Source of the DNA: Ceratopteris richardii
Taxonomy: Eukaryota; Streptophyta; Polypodiopsida; Polypodiales; Pteridaceae
Assembly (NCBI GenBank): GCA_020310875.1
Contig: CM035413.1
Span: 165,980,806 to 166,044,805, forward strand
DNA length: 64,000 nucleotides
Reading direction: 5' to 3'
The translations under genes and the position numbers were made by a program. The notes beneath the pieces were generated by a model. It did no database searches. It saw only the letters and a program-made list of their open reading frames with translations, and was not told the DNA's origin. Below, piece by piece: positions 10,606-21,543 of this stretch (position 1 is the stretch's first letter; each line of letters starts with the position of its first letter).

Positions 10606-11670
10606 GAAGCCTCCAGGTGAAAGAGGTATGCTATTCTAGCCTCTTTTAAAGTATGTCTTACCTTACGTATTCAGATTATTGTTACCGGCCTGACACTGTT
10701 TTCCTAGGCTTGATCTGCTAAGAAAATCAGTATTTTGGGAAACTAAACCTCTAACACATGCTTTGACCAGTTTGGAAAATTGAAGTAAAAAGTGCAATTT
10801 TGTGAAGAACCATGCTAAACTTTCCAAACATCTATATGCATGGCTGAATTCACATGAAACACATCCTTTACATACTCCATCATTATGAAACAATGTAAAT
10901 CCTCTACTTCAGAAACCCTTAAATCAAATATAATATGTTTCTTCAGGTGGCCTATGCGTAATGCAAATGCATCAATCAATAGGCTGAGTCCATGCAAGTG
11001 GGTTTTTGAGAGTACTGTTATGCTGATGTGAAGCATGTGCCCATAGTGTTGTTTTGTGCAAGTATCCACCATTTACTTTCACAGATTGATGAATCCCTAG
11101 AAGAAGAGGCCCTATTTAATTGGGTTGTTTTATGAAAATATTTAAGACTTCACTTTTTTCATAGATTGTAATATGCCTTCAAGTCTGGCATATGCGTGTA
11201 GTTCTAGATATTTTCATAGATTGTAGCAAGCATGTAAGAAACTTCTCCTATTATATGTTTCTTGCTCTACGTAAAGTAAAGATAGAGTTGAACATGGATT
11301 CTCAGAGTAACCGTCAATTGAGTAAGCACTGAATACTATTGAGCACAGACTTTATATAATTTGCTATGTTAATTTGAGCTATCTTTTGAATAAGGACAAG
11401 ATTTTATAGAATTTGTTGTGTATATGAGTTATCGTTTAAATAGATTATAGGAACCTTAATAGCTGGTGTCAGTATAGTGAATGCAATAAATCTACTTTAA
11501 ATTTGCTCAATTCTTTATTGAACCTGATAATAAGCTTGGTTACTATTTGATACTGAACTTCGATTGTACATCATAAGAGTTTGCTAATGCAGGCTATCAG
11601 AAAAAAGTTACAAAAAAAAGTTCATCCAACTGTAAATCAGCCAGTTTACATTAGTTGAAATTGTCTTACC
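10606..11670. other. Downstream region of the host gene, no further gene recognised
   Basis: The interval is AT-rich. It may hold the 3' untranslated region: an AATAAA occurs near 11485, but it is far away and unproven. No protein motif, RNA gene or transposon end was recognised. Confidence 0.45.
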
Positions 11671-12165
11671 TCTCTCTCTCTCTCCCCCCCCCCCAAAAAA
11701 AAAAAAAATATGTATGCATATATGTACATGTGTGTTTATACATATATCATGTATGTACTATGTATGTGTGTATGTGTGTGTGTATGATGTGTGTATGTGT
11801 GTATGTAGATGAGTAAATAACGAAAGAAAGAAAGAAAACATGTGTGCACATACACATGCACACACATACACTGTTACAGTCACACGCACGCATATACACA
11901 CGCACGCACGCGCGCGCACACACGCGCACACATACACATATATATTTGTGTGTGCATGCGTATGCATATACATGTATGTATGTATGTATTGCGGTATGTA
12001 TGTTTATATGTAAATGTATGTGTGTGCTTGTTTTATATGTATCTATGTATGTCCATTTGTTTATATGTTTATATGTGTATGTATGTGTGTGTATATGTTC
12101 ATGTATATGTATACATGTGTGCGTGCACATGTGTATTGTGTGTGCGTATACATGTGTGTCAGTAA
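11671..12165. repeat. Compound microsatellite (TC, poly-C, poly-A, TATG/TG)
   Basis: It begins with (TC)n, a run of C and a run of A at about 11672-11708, then alternating purine-pyrimidine words of the TATG, TGTG, CACA and CACGCA type to about 12165. Open frames across it encode only Cys/Val/Tyr/His/Thr repeats and are artefacts of the simple sequence. Confidence 0.9.
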
Positions 12166-13160
12166 AGAAAACAAGACTGTGGCTACTTGTAAATTTCATA
12201 ATTTTACTTCGATGAATGAACCAGATACAAAAATAGTAGAAAGTGCTATTGAGGCTGGTAAAATTCTGTATACATGGTATAGCTTATGAGTGGTGAATGA
12301 ATGTATCAGACAAGCATGCCTATGTTGTGGCGAAAATCTGAATTGGTGTATCTAGAAGTTTGAGGATTCAATCGACAAATATAATGGAAAAAAATCTATT
12401 GAATCAACCTTACCTCCCTGGAAAAGAGGATCTAATTAACAAATCTTTTCTAAAGACTGTTTTGAATCTCTGACCTCCTGACAGCCAAGGTAAAGAAAAT
12501 TGAAAGATCAGCTTGGTTTCTGTACTTCAGGACATTTTCATGACCCTAGACCCAAAGAGCAGAAAGCTGAGATGGTAGATCTATGGCTCTGTCATCAAGA
12601 GACTTCAGAATCATCAAGAGACTTCAGAATCATCAAGAGACTTCAGAATCTCTCATCTCTGGACGGCCATGGTAAAGCATTCAAAAGATCAGCTTGATTT
12701 CTCTGCCTAAGGACTTAAAACATAGCCCGCTATGCCCTGAGATGGTAAATTTATTTGGTAGTCATGGCTTACCAACCCCATGTATCAATATTAAAGATGG
12801 ACCCTCGCAAAAAATACTAATGCCTTGTAACACTTAACCAAAGAAACTAAATGGAAGGAGGACTCCATTTGCCTCATGGTGTCTGAAACCCTCATGTTTT
12901 TTATCTTGGCTGTATGAGACATTACCCGATAAACATGATTCATGAATACAGTGAATACAGTAGGAAGTGACCTAAAAATATGATGCCTCTAAAAAATGGG
13001 TGTTTAAAAGAGTTGCAAATCTTTATTCTTGTTTTTCAATTCAAACCATTGACCTACAAATTTGGTATGCAGGACTAGAGAAGGCCATCAATGGCTCCCT
13101 TGCATATATGTTCAGTGGAATCAGAAGCATAGGATAAAAAGCATAGAGTTAACAGTGACA
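12166..13160. other. Interval with no recognised gene
   Basis: No coding region is supported. Apart from a 19-bp triplicate at about 12594-12650 (separate entry) I see only unremarkable AT-rich sequence. Confidence 0.5.
12594..12650 (+). repeat. Three tandem copies of a 19-bp unit
   Basis: The unit CATCAAGAGACTTCAGAAT is repeated three times head to tail with no visible change. Confidence 0.9.
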
Positions 13161-13164
13161 ATCC

Positions 13165-13835
13165 CTCCGAGGTTCCGATCAGAGGGTCCTGCAATTCATA
13201 GCAGAGTTTTTCTAAAGAAAACCATGATAATGATGATTAAAAAGGATTGAATGTGATCACAAGTCAAATCAACCTTTTTTGCTACTGACTTATCCGTAGG
13301 CGGAACTTCCTTTTCGGTTGCTTTGTGGAGAGCCAAGACAAGAACGAACCAAGGGCGCTCTATGAAGTTCCGATCAGAGGTCCGGCAGCAGAGTTTTTCC
13401 AAAGAAAACCATGATAATGATGTTTGAAAAGAAGGATTGAACGGAATCACAAGTCAATTGGATTTTTGCACTTATCTGCGAAAGTTCCTTTCGGCTTTCT
13501 TGTGAAGAGCCAAGAGAGAAACGAACCATGGGCCACCCGATGTTTTTTACTTGTTTGAAGAAACAAGAAATGTACTGGTGAGAGGTTCTAATTTGTGGCG
13601 TAATTTTTCCAAAGTTAATCATGCGATGATTTTTAAAAGGAAGTTGAATTGATCTTTTTGGTGTACGATTTGTATTAGAAAGCACACTCCCTCTCTTTTT
13701 GCTCGTGTTTGCTCGTGCGAATCTGTAGCGTAATCAAATCATATGGTGCCATAGAATTGGGTCTTTTTTGTATCCGATTTGTACGAGGTCTCTGTTGTTG
13801 TTCTTGAAGAGCCAAGATTGGAGAAAGAACAAGTG
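13165..13835 (+). repeat. Degenerate tandem repeat of about 180 bp
   Basis: The words GTTCCGATCAGAGG, GCAGAGTTTTTC, AAAGAAAACCATGATAATGAT and AGGATTGAA recur in the same order at about 13172-13250 and 13365-13441. A weaker version lies at about 13585-13652. Each unit closes with GAAGAGCCAAGA followed by an ACGAACCA-like word (about 13328, 13505 and 13806). The last unit appears diverged and longer. Confidence 0.7.
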
Positions 13836-13925
13836 ATGTCCCAATATTTGTTTACTCGAGTGCTTATGAAAGATCAAAATTATTGATGACCGTCTACTAC
13901 TAATAAGTAACAATATCTGGTGGGC

Positions 13926-14095
13926 CACTTAAACCCAGTTGTAACCATGTCTCATTCAGTTGTAACCTTGTCTAACCCCTGCTTTGTGGGACACGGGGAG
14001 TCCCGCAGGTGTTATGCCCATTCACTTGTACAGTTGCAATTTCAAAGTTAAAAGTCCGGGGTAATAGGCTTCGGCTGAACCTCCATTTAAAAAAA
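13926..14095 (+). mobile_element. SINE-like element, copy 3 (5' truncated, plus strand)
   Basis: This is the reverse-orientation relative of the copies at 6707-6942 and 7304-7554. It ends in CCTCCATTT plus an A-tail and shares CCTGCTTTGTGG, CATTCACTTGTACA and TTTCAAAGTTAAA. It is flanked by a 17-bp duplication, AACAATATCTGGYGGGC, at 13909-13925 and 14096-14112 with one mismatch, which is strong evidence for insertion by target-primed reverse transcription. The tRNA-like head is missing. An internal CAGTTGTAACC word is duplicated near its start. Confidence 0.85.
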
Positions 14096-14112
14096 AACAA
14101 TATCTGGCGGGC

Positions 14113-14545
14113 AGACGAGCATAGTGTTTACGTCAGCTATGTCAAGTCTTGAAGAAAAATTGGTGACGTAGTTATTTCTATTGCTTCATTTTAATTAATT
14201 TAGTTATTTCTATTGTTTAGTAAATTGTTGGATTATAATTTTAAGTTATTTCTATTACTAGTCTTAATAGCTGGATCATGATTTAATAGTTATTACAATC
14301 TAATAAAAAATTTGGTGATGCATCTCTATTGCTTTATTCTATTTAGTTATTTATATTATTTAGTAAACTGTTGGACTATAATTTATAGCTATTTCTATTA
14401 TTAGTGTTAATAGTTGGATTATATTTTATAGTTATTATTTACTATTAATTGTTGGATTATAATTTAATAGTTTTTTTACTATGAATTGTCGATTATAATT
14501 TATCAAGTAATTACGTCAATTCGAACAGAATATATAATGTAGACA
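14113..14545 (+). other. AT-rich interval, possibly an old LTR
   Basis: This is an AT-rich stretch with recurring words (TTATTTCTATT, TGTTGGATTATAATTTA). It ends in GTAGACA immediately before TGGTGTCAGAGC at about 14548, which resembles the methionine-tRNA primer binding site (TGGTATCAGAGC) used by the other elements here. This could be a relic 5' LTR, but no matching LTR or coding part was found. Confidence 0.3.
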
Positions 14546-14550
14546 TGGTG

Positions 14551-14632
14551 TCAGAGCGGCGTTCTTGGCGAGCCTGTGATGCCCTTTCCATCAGAGCGGC
14601 GTTCTTGGCGAGCCTGTGATATGCCCTTTCCA
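14551..14632 (+). repeat. Tandem duplication of about 40 bp
   Basis: TCAGAGCGGCGTTCTTGGCG plus AGCCTGTGAT and GCCCTTTCCA occurs twice in a row (about 14551-14590 and 14591-14632). Its first copy overlaps the primer-binding-site-like word. Confidence 0.85.
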
Positions 14633-14829
14633 CGGCTCGCTTCTTAATTCAGCATGCGTTTCATCTTCGACGATGGAGGGCGTAGATATTCTGATAGCAG
14701 GCAGCCAACAATGCAAAGCCATTCGCAACAGTACTCTCTCAACGCTTCACATGAGCCTTCAGAGATTTACGTTCGATCGAAAACAACAAAGGAGGCTAAA
14801 TCGATGGATTCCCTAAAATAGGGATCTGA

Positions 14830-15610
<781 letters not shown>

Positions 15611-15612
15611 TT

Positions 15613-16658
15613 TGTTGGAACATCAAAATTTCATTATGTTTGAGGTGGATATGCTTTTTATCAAATTCATCGTTTGGATGGTATGACATTATATATCCAT
15701 ATATCTACCTTGAAGAATAGCACGTATGTGCACATTATTTCTTTGTATTAATTGGTTGATCATGTATGATCATTTCTTGTAAGGTTCAAGGTATTTACCT
15801 TTGTAAAAGGAAAGAGAGAGGCCTGAAAGCCACGAGTTAGAAGTGGTTGAGACTGATTCTCAATCAATCAATCAATCAAGAGGTAGATAATGAATTCAAC
15901 TTTCTCTTTTCTTAGATTGTAGGAAAAGATTCCAATCAATTGAAACTACCAAAACCGCCTAATTTCGAATTCAAATTCATGAAGAAAAGGCATGATCATA
16001 TCCTCAGGAGTCTATATAAAGACTCCAAATCATTTGTATATAAAGTAGAGTGTTGATTTGAAGCAATACATATACTCTCTGATCATTGCTTGGTGCCACT
16101 TATATGCTCTGCTCCTTCCTTAGACTTAGTCAACTTGCGGAGGTTGCTCCTCTCTTTACAGAGGTCCAAATCCAATGTTTAAGCATTCATTGGAAAAGTA
16201 GAACTGTCTAATTTGTGTGTACAAATTGGCAAGTCATTTGGTTCAATAATTTCAAAGATATATGAGTTTTCAAATCTTGGGGTCATTGTCTACCCATCCC
16301 TAAAAAATCGGGATGGCATCCAATTAGTGCTAAGGTGGTTGCTCCTCCATTGGTTCATATAAATTATGTCTTTTATGAATTTTAGTAAGCCAACTCTATG
16401 TATGAAACTCTCTTAAGAGGAAGTTTTCCAATTGTAACTATGTTGGCTGCTCATTATTTGAAGTCATAACTTCCATGCATTTTGTTCTTGTTGATGTTCC
16501 AAAGTACCTATTGGGTTTTATTGCACTAACCACAAGCTTACAAGGTCTACTTTACATATCTGAAGAGCTAAGGTTGGTCCTATGCTCATTTGTCGGACCA
16601 ACTTCACCACTTGCCAACGCAACTTTTCAAGTCTTTCCAAGCTCCTCCAACTTCTGTG
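15613..16658 (+). repeat. Co1 5' LTR
   Basis: It starts TGTTGGAACATCA and aligns with the split 3' LTR. A TATA-like TATATAAA lies at 16013-16020, with the 3' LTR counterpart at 26719-26726. The right end is set just before TGGTATCAAA at 16661-16670, a primer binding site resembling the 3' end of initiator methionine tRNA. The terminal CA is not preserved, so the end may be off by a few bases. Confidence 0.8.
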
Positions 16659-16660
16659 AG

Positions 16661-19600
16661 TGGTATCAAAGAAACTTTAAGATCGAGAAGCTTGATAGAC
16701 AAAATTATTCTTCTTGGCAAATCAGAATGGAGGCTTATTTGCAAGGAAGAAATCTATATGGGATTATATCAGGCGATGAAGCAATGCTTATTCCAAGATC
16801 GAAAGGAGGACCTACTCAAGAAGAAATAGATAAGCTCACACTTTGGTGTGCAAGTGATATCATACATACTCAACTCTCTCTCCTATTTGCTATTACCACA
16901 TTTTAGAGGATGCAAGACATCTCAAGAGACTTGGGATGCTCTAGAGATCTGGTAGTACAAAAGCAAGGCAAAACCATCTTTAGAATGAGTTCAACCAAAT
17001 GAAGAAGACTCCAAACCAACCATCATAGAGTTTGCTACAAAGGTTAAGGGGGTTGCTGATCAATTGACATCCATTGCAGAGCTGATTGAAGAAGAGGTTA
17101 TCATGAGGCAAATTCTCAATGGGATTAGAGGTGACAAGAAAGGACAATCTTTCACAATAGCCTATGATCTCATCATGGATGTGCAAACTCCATGCTTCAA
17201 CATCTTTTTTGGATAACTCTTTAATCAAGATGCCAATGATAGCCCAATATTTAGGATGTTCATATCATGTTGTAGGCAACATAACTCTCTTATATGATTT
17301 AGAAAGTCCAAAACATAGACATGAAGTTCAAATAGGGGGATGACACAAAGCAGAGTGTGGAGAAGATTGGTAATGTCAAAGCTTCCAATGGCAGAACAAA
17401 TATTCTAAGCAAGGTACTCTTATGTTCCCACTACTACCAAGAACTTATTACACTACTACCAAAAACCTAATAAGTGTGGTCAAATAGTTGAGAAAGGCTT
17501 GCAAGTTAGGTTCATCCAACATGGAGCTTTTGTGGAAGATCCATGTCAAGGCTTCAAGAAGAGAGCGAGAGATGACAAGCATGGTAGGCTCTTTACTTTT
17601 GAAGTAGGAGAAACAAAAAATATAGCTCTATTTAACTTTGGGTCTCAAAACCTTGAAGTGTGGCATAAGAGGCTAGCTCATGTGAATGAAAAAACCTTAA
17701 AGGATATATGCAGGGAACAAAGTGTTCTTGGATAGCCAAACATATCAAAACAACACCTTATCAATGTGATGGATGTCAGATTGGGAAGGCACAAGATAAC
17801 TATTCAACCACAAAGGCTATATCCACAACAACTTATTGGACTTATTACATACATATGTATGGGGGCCAAGCTAAGAACCTTCATTGGCAGGATCAAGGTA
17901 ATATGTCTCATTTATTGATGACCATAGTAGATGGACTGTTCTGTACTTTATCAAGAGTAAGAATGAAGTGTTTGATTGCTTCAAGAAGTATCTAGCACAT
18001 GTGGAGAATCATACAGGTAGACTTAAGAAGCTTATATTAGATGGAGGAGAAGAATACTTCTCAAAAGAGTTTGATGAGTTATTGCAAGATAAAGGTATCA
18101 AAAGGGAAGTGACTACCAGATACTCTCCTCAATTGAGTGGAATTGCAGAGAGAAGAAACAAGACATTGGTAATTGGATCTCTTAGAACAATGCTTGAAGA
18201 AAAGAAGTTTGCACATTATCTATGGGCAGAGGTTATTTCATTTGCTGTGTATCTTGTCAAAAGACTAGCATCCAAATCACTTCAAGGTATGACTCCTTAT
18301 GAAGCATGGTATGGAAGAAAACCTAGTCTTGGACATTGCAAGGTGTTTGGTTGTTTAGCTTATGTTCATGTACCATCACAAATAAGAGGTAGGCTAGATG
18401 AAAGGGCAACAAATGCAATGTTTTTTGGGTATGACTCAACTCAGATGGGTTATAGGTTCTATAATCTTTCAACCAAGAAATTCACTACAAGTAGCGATGT
18501 GTTTGAAGAACACATGTCTTGGTATGATGAAGAAAGACTAAAGGTAACTCTACCATATGATCTTCATTCTGATTCTCATCGATTAGGAAGTAAGCATGAT
18601 ACACATGTCCAGGATCAAGGAAGTGGCAAAAAGAAAAAGGATTACAAGCCATGGAAGTCAAGAGGCAAAGAAAAGATACAAGAGTGTGGAGAATGGTTCA
18701 AACAAGCACCTAGAAGGTTAACAAGGGAAAAAAGATAACCAGAAAGGTATGGATATGATTCCACATTTGTTACAAAGCATTCAATCCACTTGTAAAAGGA
18801 CTCAATTTCAGAGGAATCCTCAACCTATGAAGAGGCAAAGGGAAATCCTAATTGGGAAAAGGCCATGAAAGAAGAAATAGATGCGTTTAAGGAGATGGAC
18901 ACTTGGGATTTGGTTCCACTGTCACCCAATCGGAAGGTAATTGATTGCAGATGGGTATATAAAGTTAAAATAACCTCAGATGGATAAGTTTGCAGGTACA
19001 AGGCAAGACTAGTTGCCAAAGGATGCTCACAAACTCACGGTATAGACTATGAGGAAACATTCTCACCAATTGCAAAGATGACTACAATCAGAACATTGAT
19101 AAGTGTAACTGTTGCAAGAAATTGGAGAATCCTCTAACTTGATGTGAAAAATGCATTCCTAAATGGTTGGATAAGTGAAGAGGTATACATGTCACAACCA
19201 CCAAGTTTTGAAAACCCTAATCATACATATTATGTTGGTAGACTTAAGAAAGCATTGTATGGATTGAAACAAGCTTCTTCAAGATCAAGGGTTTAAACCT
19301 AGCAACTCAGATTCTTCTTTATTCATCAAAAGGGATCATAATGAGGTTGTCTATCTATGTGTATATGTAGATATGATTGTGACACGTGATGATGTAATGG
19401 TATTCAAAGGATCAAGAGACACATGCAAGAGGAGTTCAAAATCAGTGACTTAGGTGAGCTCACATATTTCCTAGGTATGCAAGTGATTTATACAGATGAA
19501 GGGATGTATATAACTTAGAGACGACACATTCAAGAACTACTTCTCAAGTTCAGAATGAAGAACACAAAGCTTGCAGGAACACCTTTGGAATTGAACCATA

Positions 19601-20317
19601 AACTAAGTTAGCAGATTAATGATCTTAAAGAATATCAAAGCTTAGTTGGTAGCTTTATGTATGCTACTTACACAAGACTAGACATATCATATAGTGTGGG
19701 AGTGCTTAGTCAATTCATGCATTCACCAAGAAAGCCATACATAGATGCTGCAAAGAGAATAGTCAAGTACCTCAAAGGAACACAATGAAGGTATCTATTA
19801 TCCTTAATTTTTAGATTTGGATATCAAAATCTATTTAGATGCAGATTGGGTAGGAGCAAAGGAGGATAGAAGAAGTACCTTTGGATACTTAGGATCTGCA
19901 GGTTCAAAATTGGTGTCATGGAGTTCCAAGAAGTAACCAACAATTGCTTTATCTTCAATTGAAGCAGAATATAGAGGTCTAACTATTGCAACTCAAGAAG
20001 CAATATGGCTTAAGGAGTTGTACTCAGATTTGGGACTTGTAAATTTCAAACCTCACTTACTTGAAGATAATGTAAGGTCCATGCATCTAGCTGCAAATCG
20101 AAGTTTTCATGCAAGGACAAAGCACATAGAAGTCCATTACCACTTTCTAAGAGAGAAGGTTATGGAAAAGGAAATCGAAATTTCATTTTTTTCTACTGAG
20201 AAGCAAATAGCAGATATGATGACAAAGGCACTTGATGGGATAAAGCTTTGTAGATTCAATGCTATGGCAGGTATCCAACCTATAAAAGAACGAAGACTCA
20301 AGCATAGTTTAGCTTAA
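16661..20317 (+). pseudogene. Co1 gag-pol (broken)
   Basis: Gag starts almost directly after the primer binding site (EKLDRQNYSSWQIRMEAYLQ, about 16686-16745), so the usual leader is absent. A GAG-pre-integrase-like LWHKRLAHVNE-type segment lies near 17660-17700. The integrase core runs through 17968-18738, with LDGGEEYFS, SPQLSGIAERRNKT and GMTPYEAWYGRKP. RT relics at about 18840-19560 show [15 protein letters not shown] and [10 protein letters not shown], broken by stops. RNase H at about 19830-20317 shows DADWVGAKEDRRST, IALSSIEAEYRGL and ADMMTKALDG. At least eight stops or frame changes separate these blocks. Family assignment is secure; the element is non-functional. Confidence 0.88.
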
Positions 20318-20325
20318 GGGGGAGC
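20315..20325 (+). other. Co1 polypurine tract
   Basis: AAGGGGGAGC lies immediately before the 3' LTR start, which reads TCTTGGAACATCA here instead of TGTTGGAACATCA. It is the plus-strand primer site for copia reverse transcription. Confidence 0.75.
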
Positions 20326-20601
20326 TCTTGGAACATCAATATTTTATTATGCTTGAGGTGGATATGATCTTTATCAAATTCATCATTTGGATGGTATGGC
20401 ACCATCTATCCATATATGTACCTTGAAGAAAAGCACTTATGTGCACGTTATTTCTTTGTATTAATTGGTTGATCACTTAAGATCATTTCTTGTAAGGTTC
20501 AAGGTATTTACCTTCGTAAAAGGAAAGAGTAAAAGGCCTAACAACCACAAGTTAGAAGTGGTTGATATTGATTCTCAATAAAATAATCAAGAAGTACATA
20601 T
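20326..20601 (+). repeat. Co1 3' LTR, left part
   Basis: It aligns with 15613 to about 15890 of the 5' LTR. It is cut at 20601 by the Co2 insertion, and the last five bases, CATAT, are the Co2 target duplication. Confidence 0.88.
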
Positions 20602-21394
20602 TGTTAAAAATAAAGAAGTAAGCTCGTATATATTTTTGCAAAAAGGATTTTCTTCAAGTAGAAGGAAAATACAAAAATGAAAAATAGAAGCATTTACTTC
20701 AGCAAGTAGTGGAGGCCAAAAGAGAATCGTTCAAAAGAGAATCAAATCCAAAATCTGAACTGTAAGAGGAGTGGCTGTCCAAAGTAGTGGAGAAATGATG
20801 GAGAAGAGCTCTCAAACTCATCATGAGAGTTTTTGGTCACTTGGCTATAAAAGAGGCAAGTGAGGACACTCAAGAATAGAGGAAGAAGGCGTGGAAGCCC
20901 CCTTGTAGCTACTTCATTTGTTTTGAGTCATTTCGTTCAGTTTACTCTCATAGAGTATGTCCAGCTGCACACCCATTTTTGGGTAGTCTACTTGTGAGAG
21001 TCATATCTCTCAATATATGTATCCAATTTTAGTGTTTGAACATTCTTTGGAAAGCTTATCTTGAGTACTTCCTCTGTCTAAAAACATTTTTATGAAATTC
21101 TTTATGGTCTGTGAGTTATTCAGGTTTTAGTGAAGTCCAGTGTTCAGCCTAACTGAGTGGACAGGTAGTCTGTTTTGAATCAAATAGTTGCCAACCCAAA
21201 TCTACAACAAATTGAGTGTTTTATATCTCATTTGAAAGCTCTAGGTGTCTAGTTTGAGTGACCAAAGTTTCAAGTTCATTGGATATTTGAGTTGGTACCA
21301 GTTTTCATTTGAAGGTTCTGCTGTTGACAAGAGTCTTGATCCTGAGAAGGTCTTCTACACTTTCCGCTGTGATTAGGAGAGGAATTCTCCAACA
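20602..21394 (+). repeat. Co2 5' LTR
   Basis: Begins TG and ends CA and matches 25800-26592 in length. A TATA box, TATAAAAG, lies at 20846-20853 in the context GGCTATAAAAGAGG and probably directs element transcription. Confidence 0.95.
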
Positions 21395-21396
21395 AT

Positions 21397-21408
21397 TGGT
21401 ATCAGAGC
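21397..21408 (+). other. Co2 primer binding site
   Basis: TGGTATCAGAGC lies two bases after the 5' LTR. It is complementary to the 3' end of plant initiator methionine tRNA, the usual primer for plant copia elements. Confidence 0.92.
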
Positions 21409-21543
21409 CTTGGAGTTTGAAGAGGCAAAGCATTGGAACTGAACTGAAGCAAAGGGAAAGCTACAAATCAAGGGGGAGCTTCGTGAATTCAAGAGAGAGC
21501 GCCACAACATACTTGAGGTAAACTTCAATCTTGGAAGTTTTCA

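Noticed and set aside
11747..12289. Several overlapping Cys/Tyr/Val-rich open frames
   Set aside because: All are in TG/CATG simple sequence; no codon structure and frames open on both strands.
16475..16906. 143-codon open frame taken as a gene
   Set aside because: Its first 60 codons lie in the Co1 LTR; only the end is gag.
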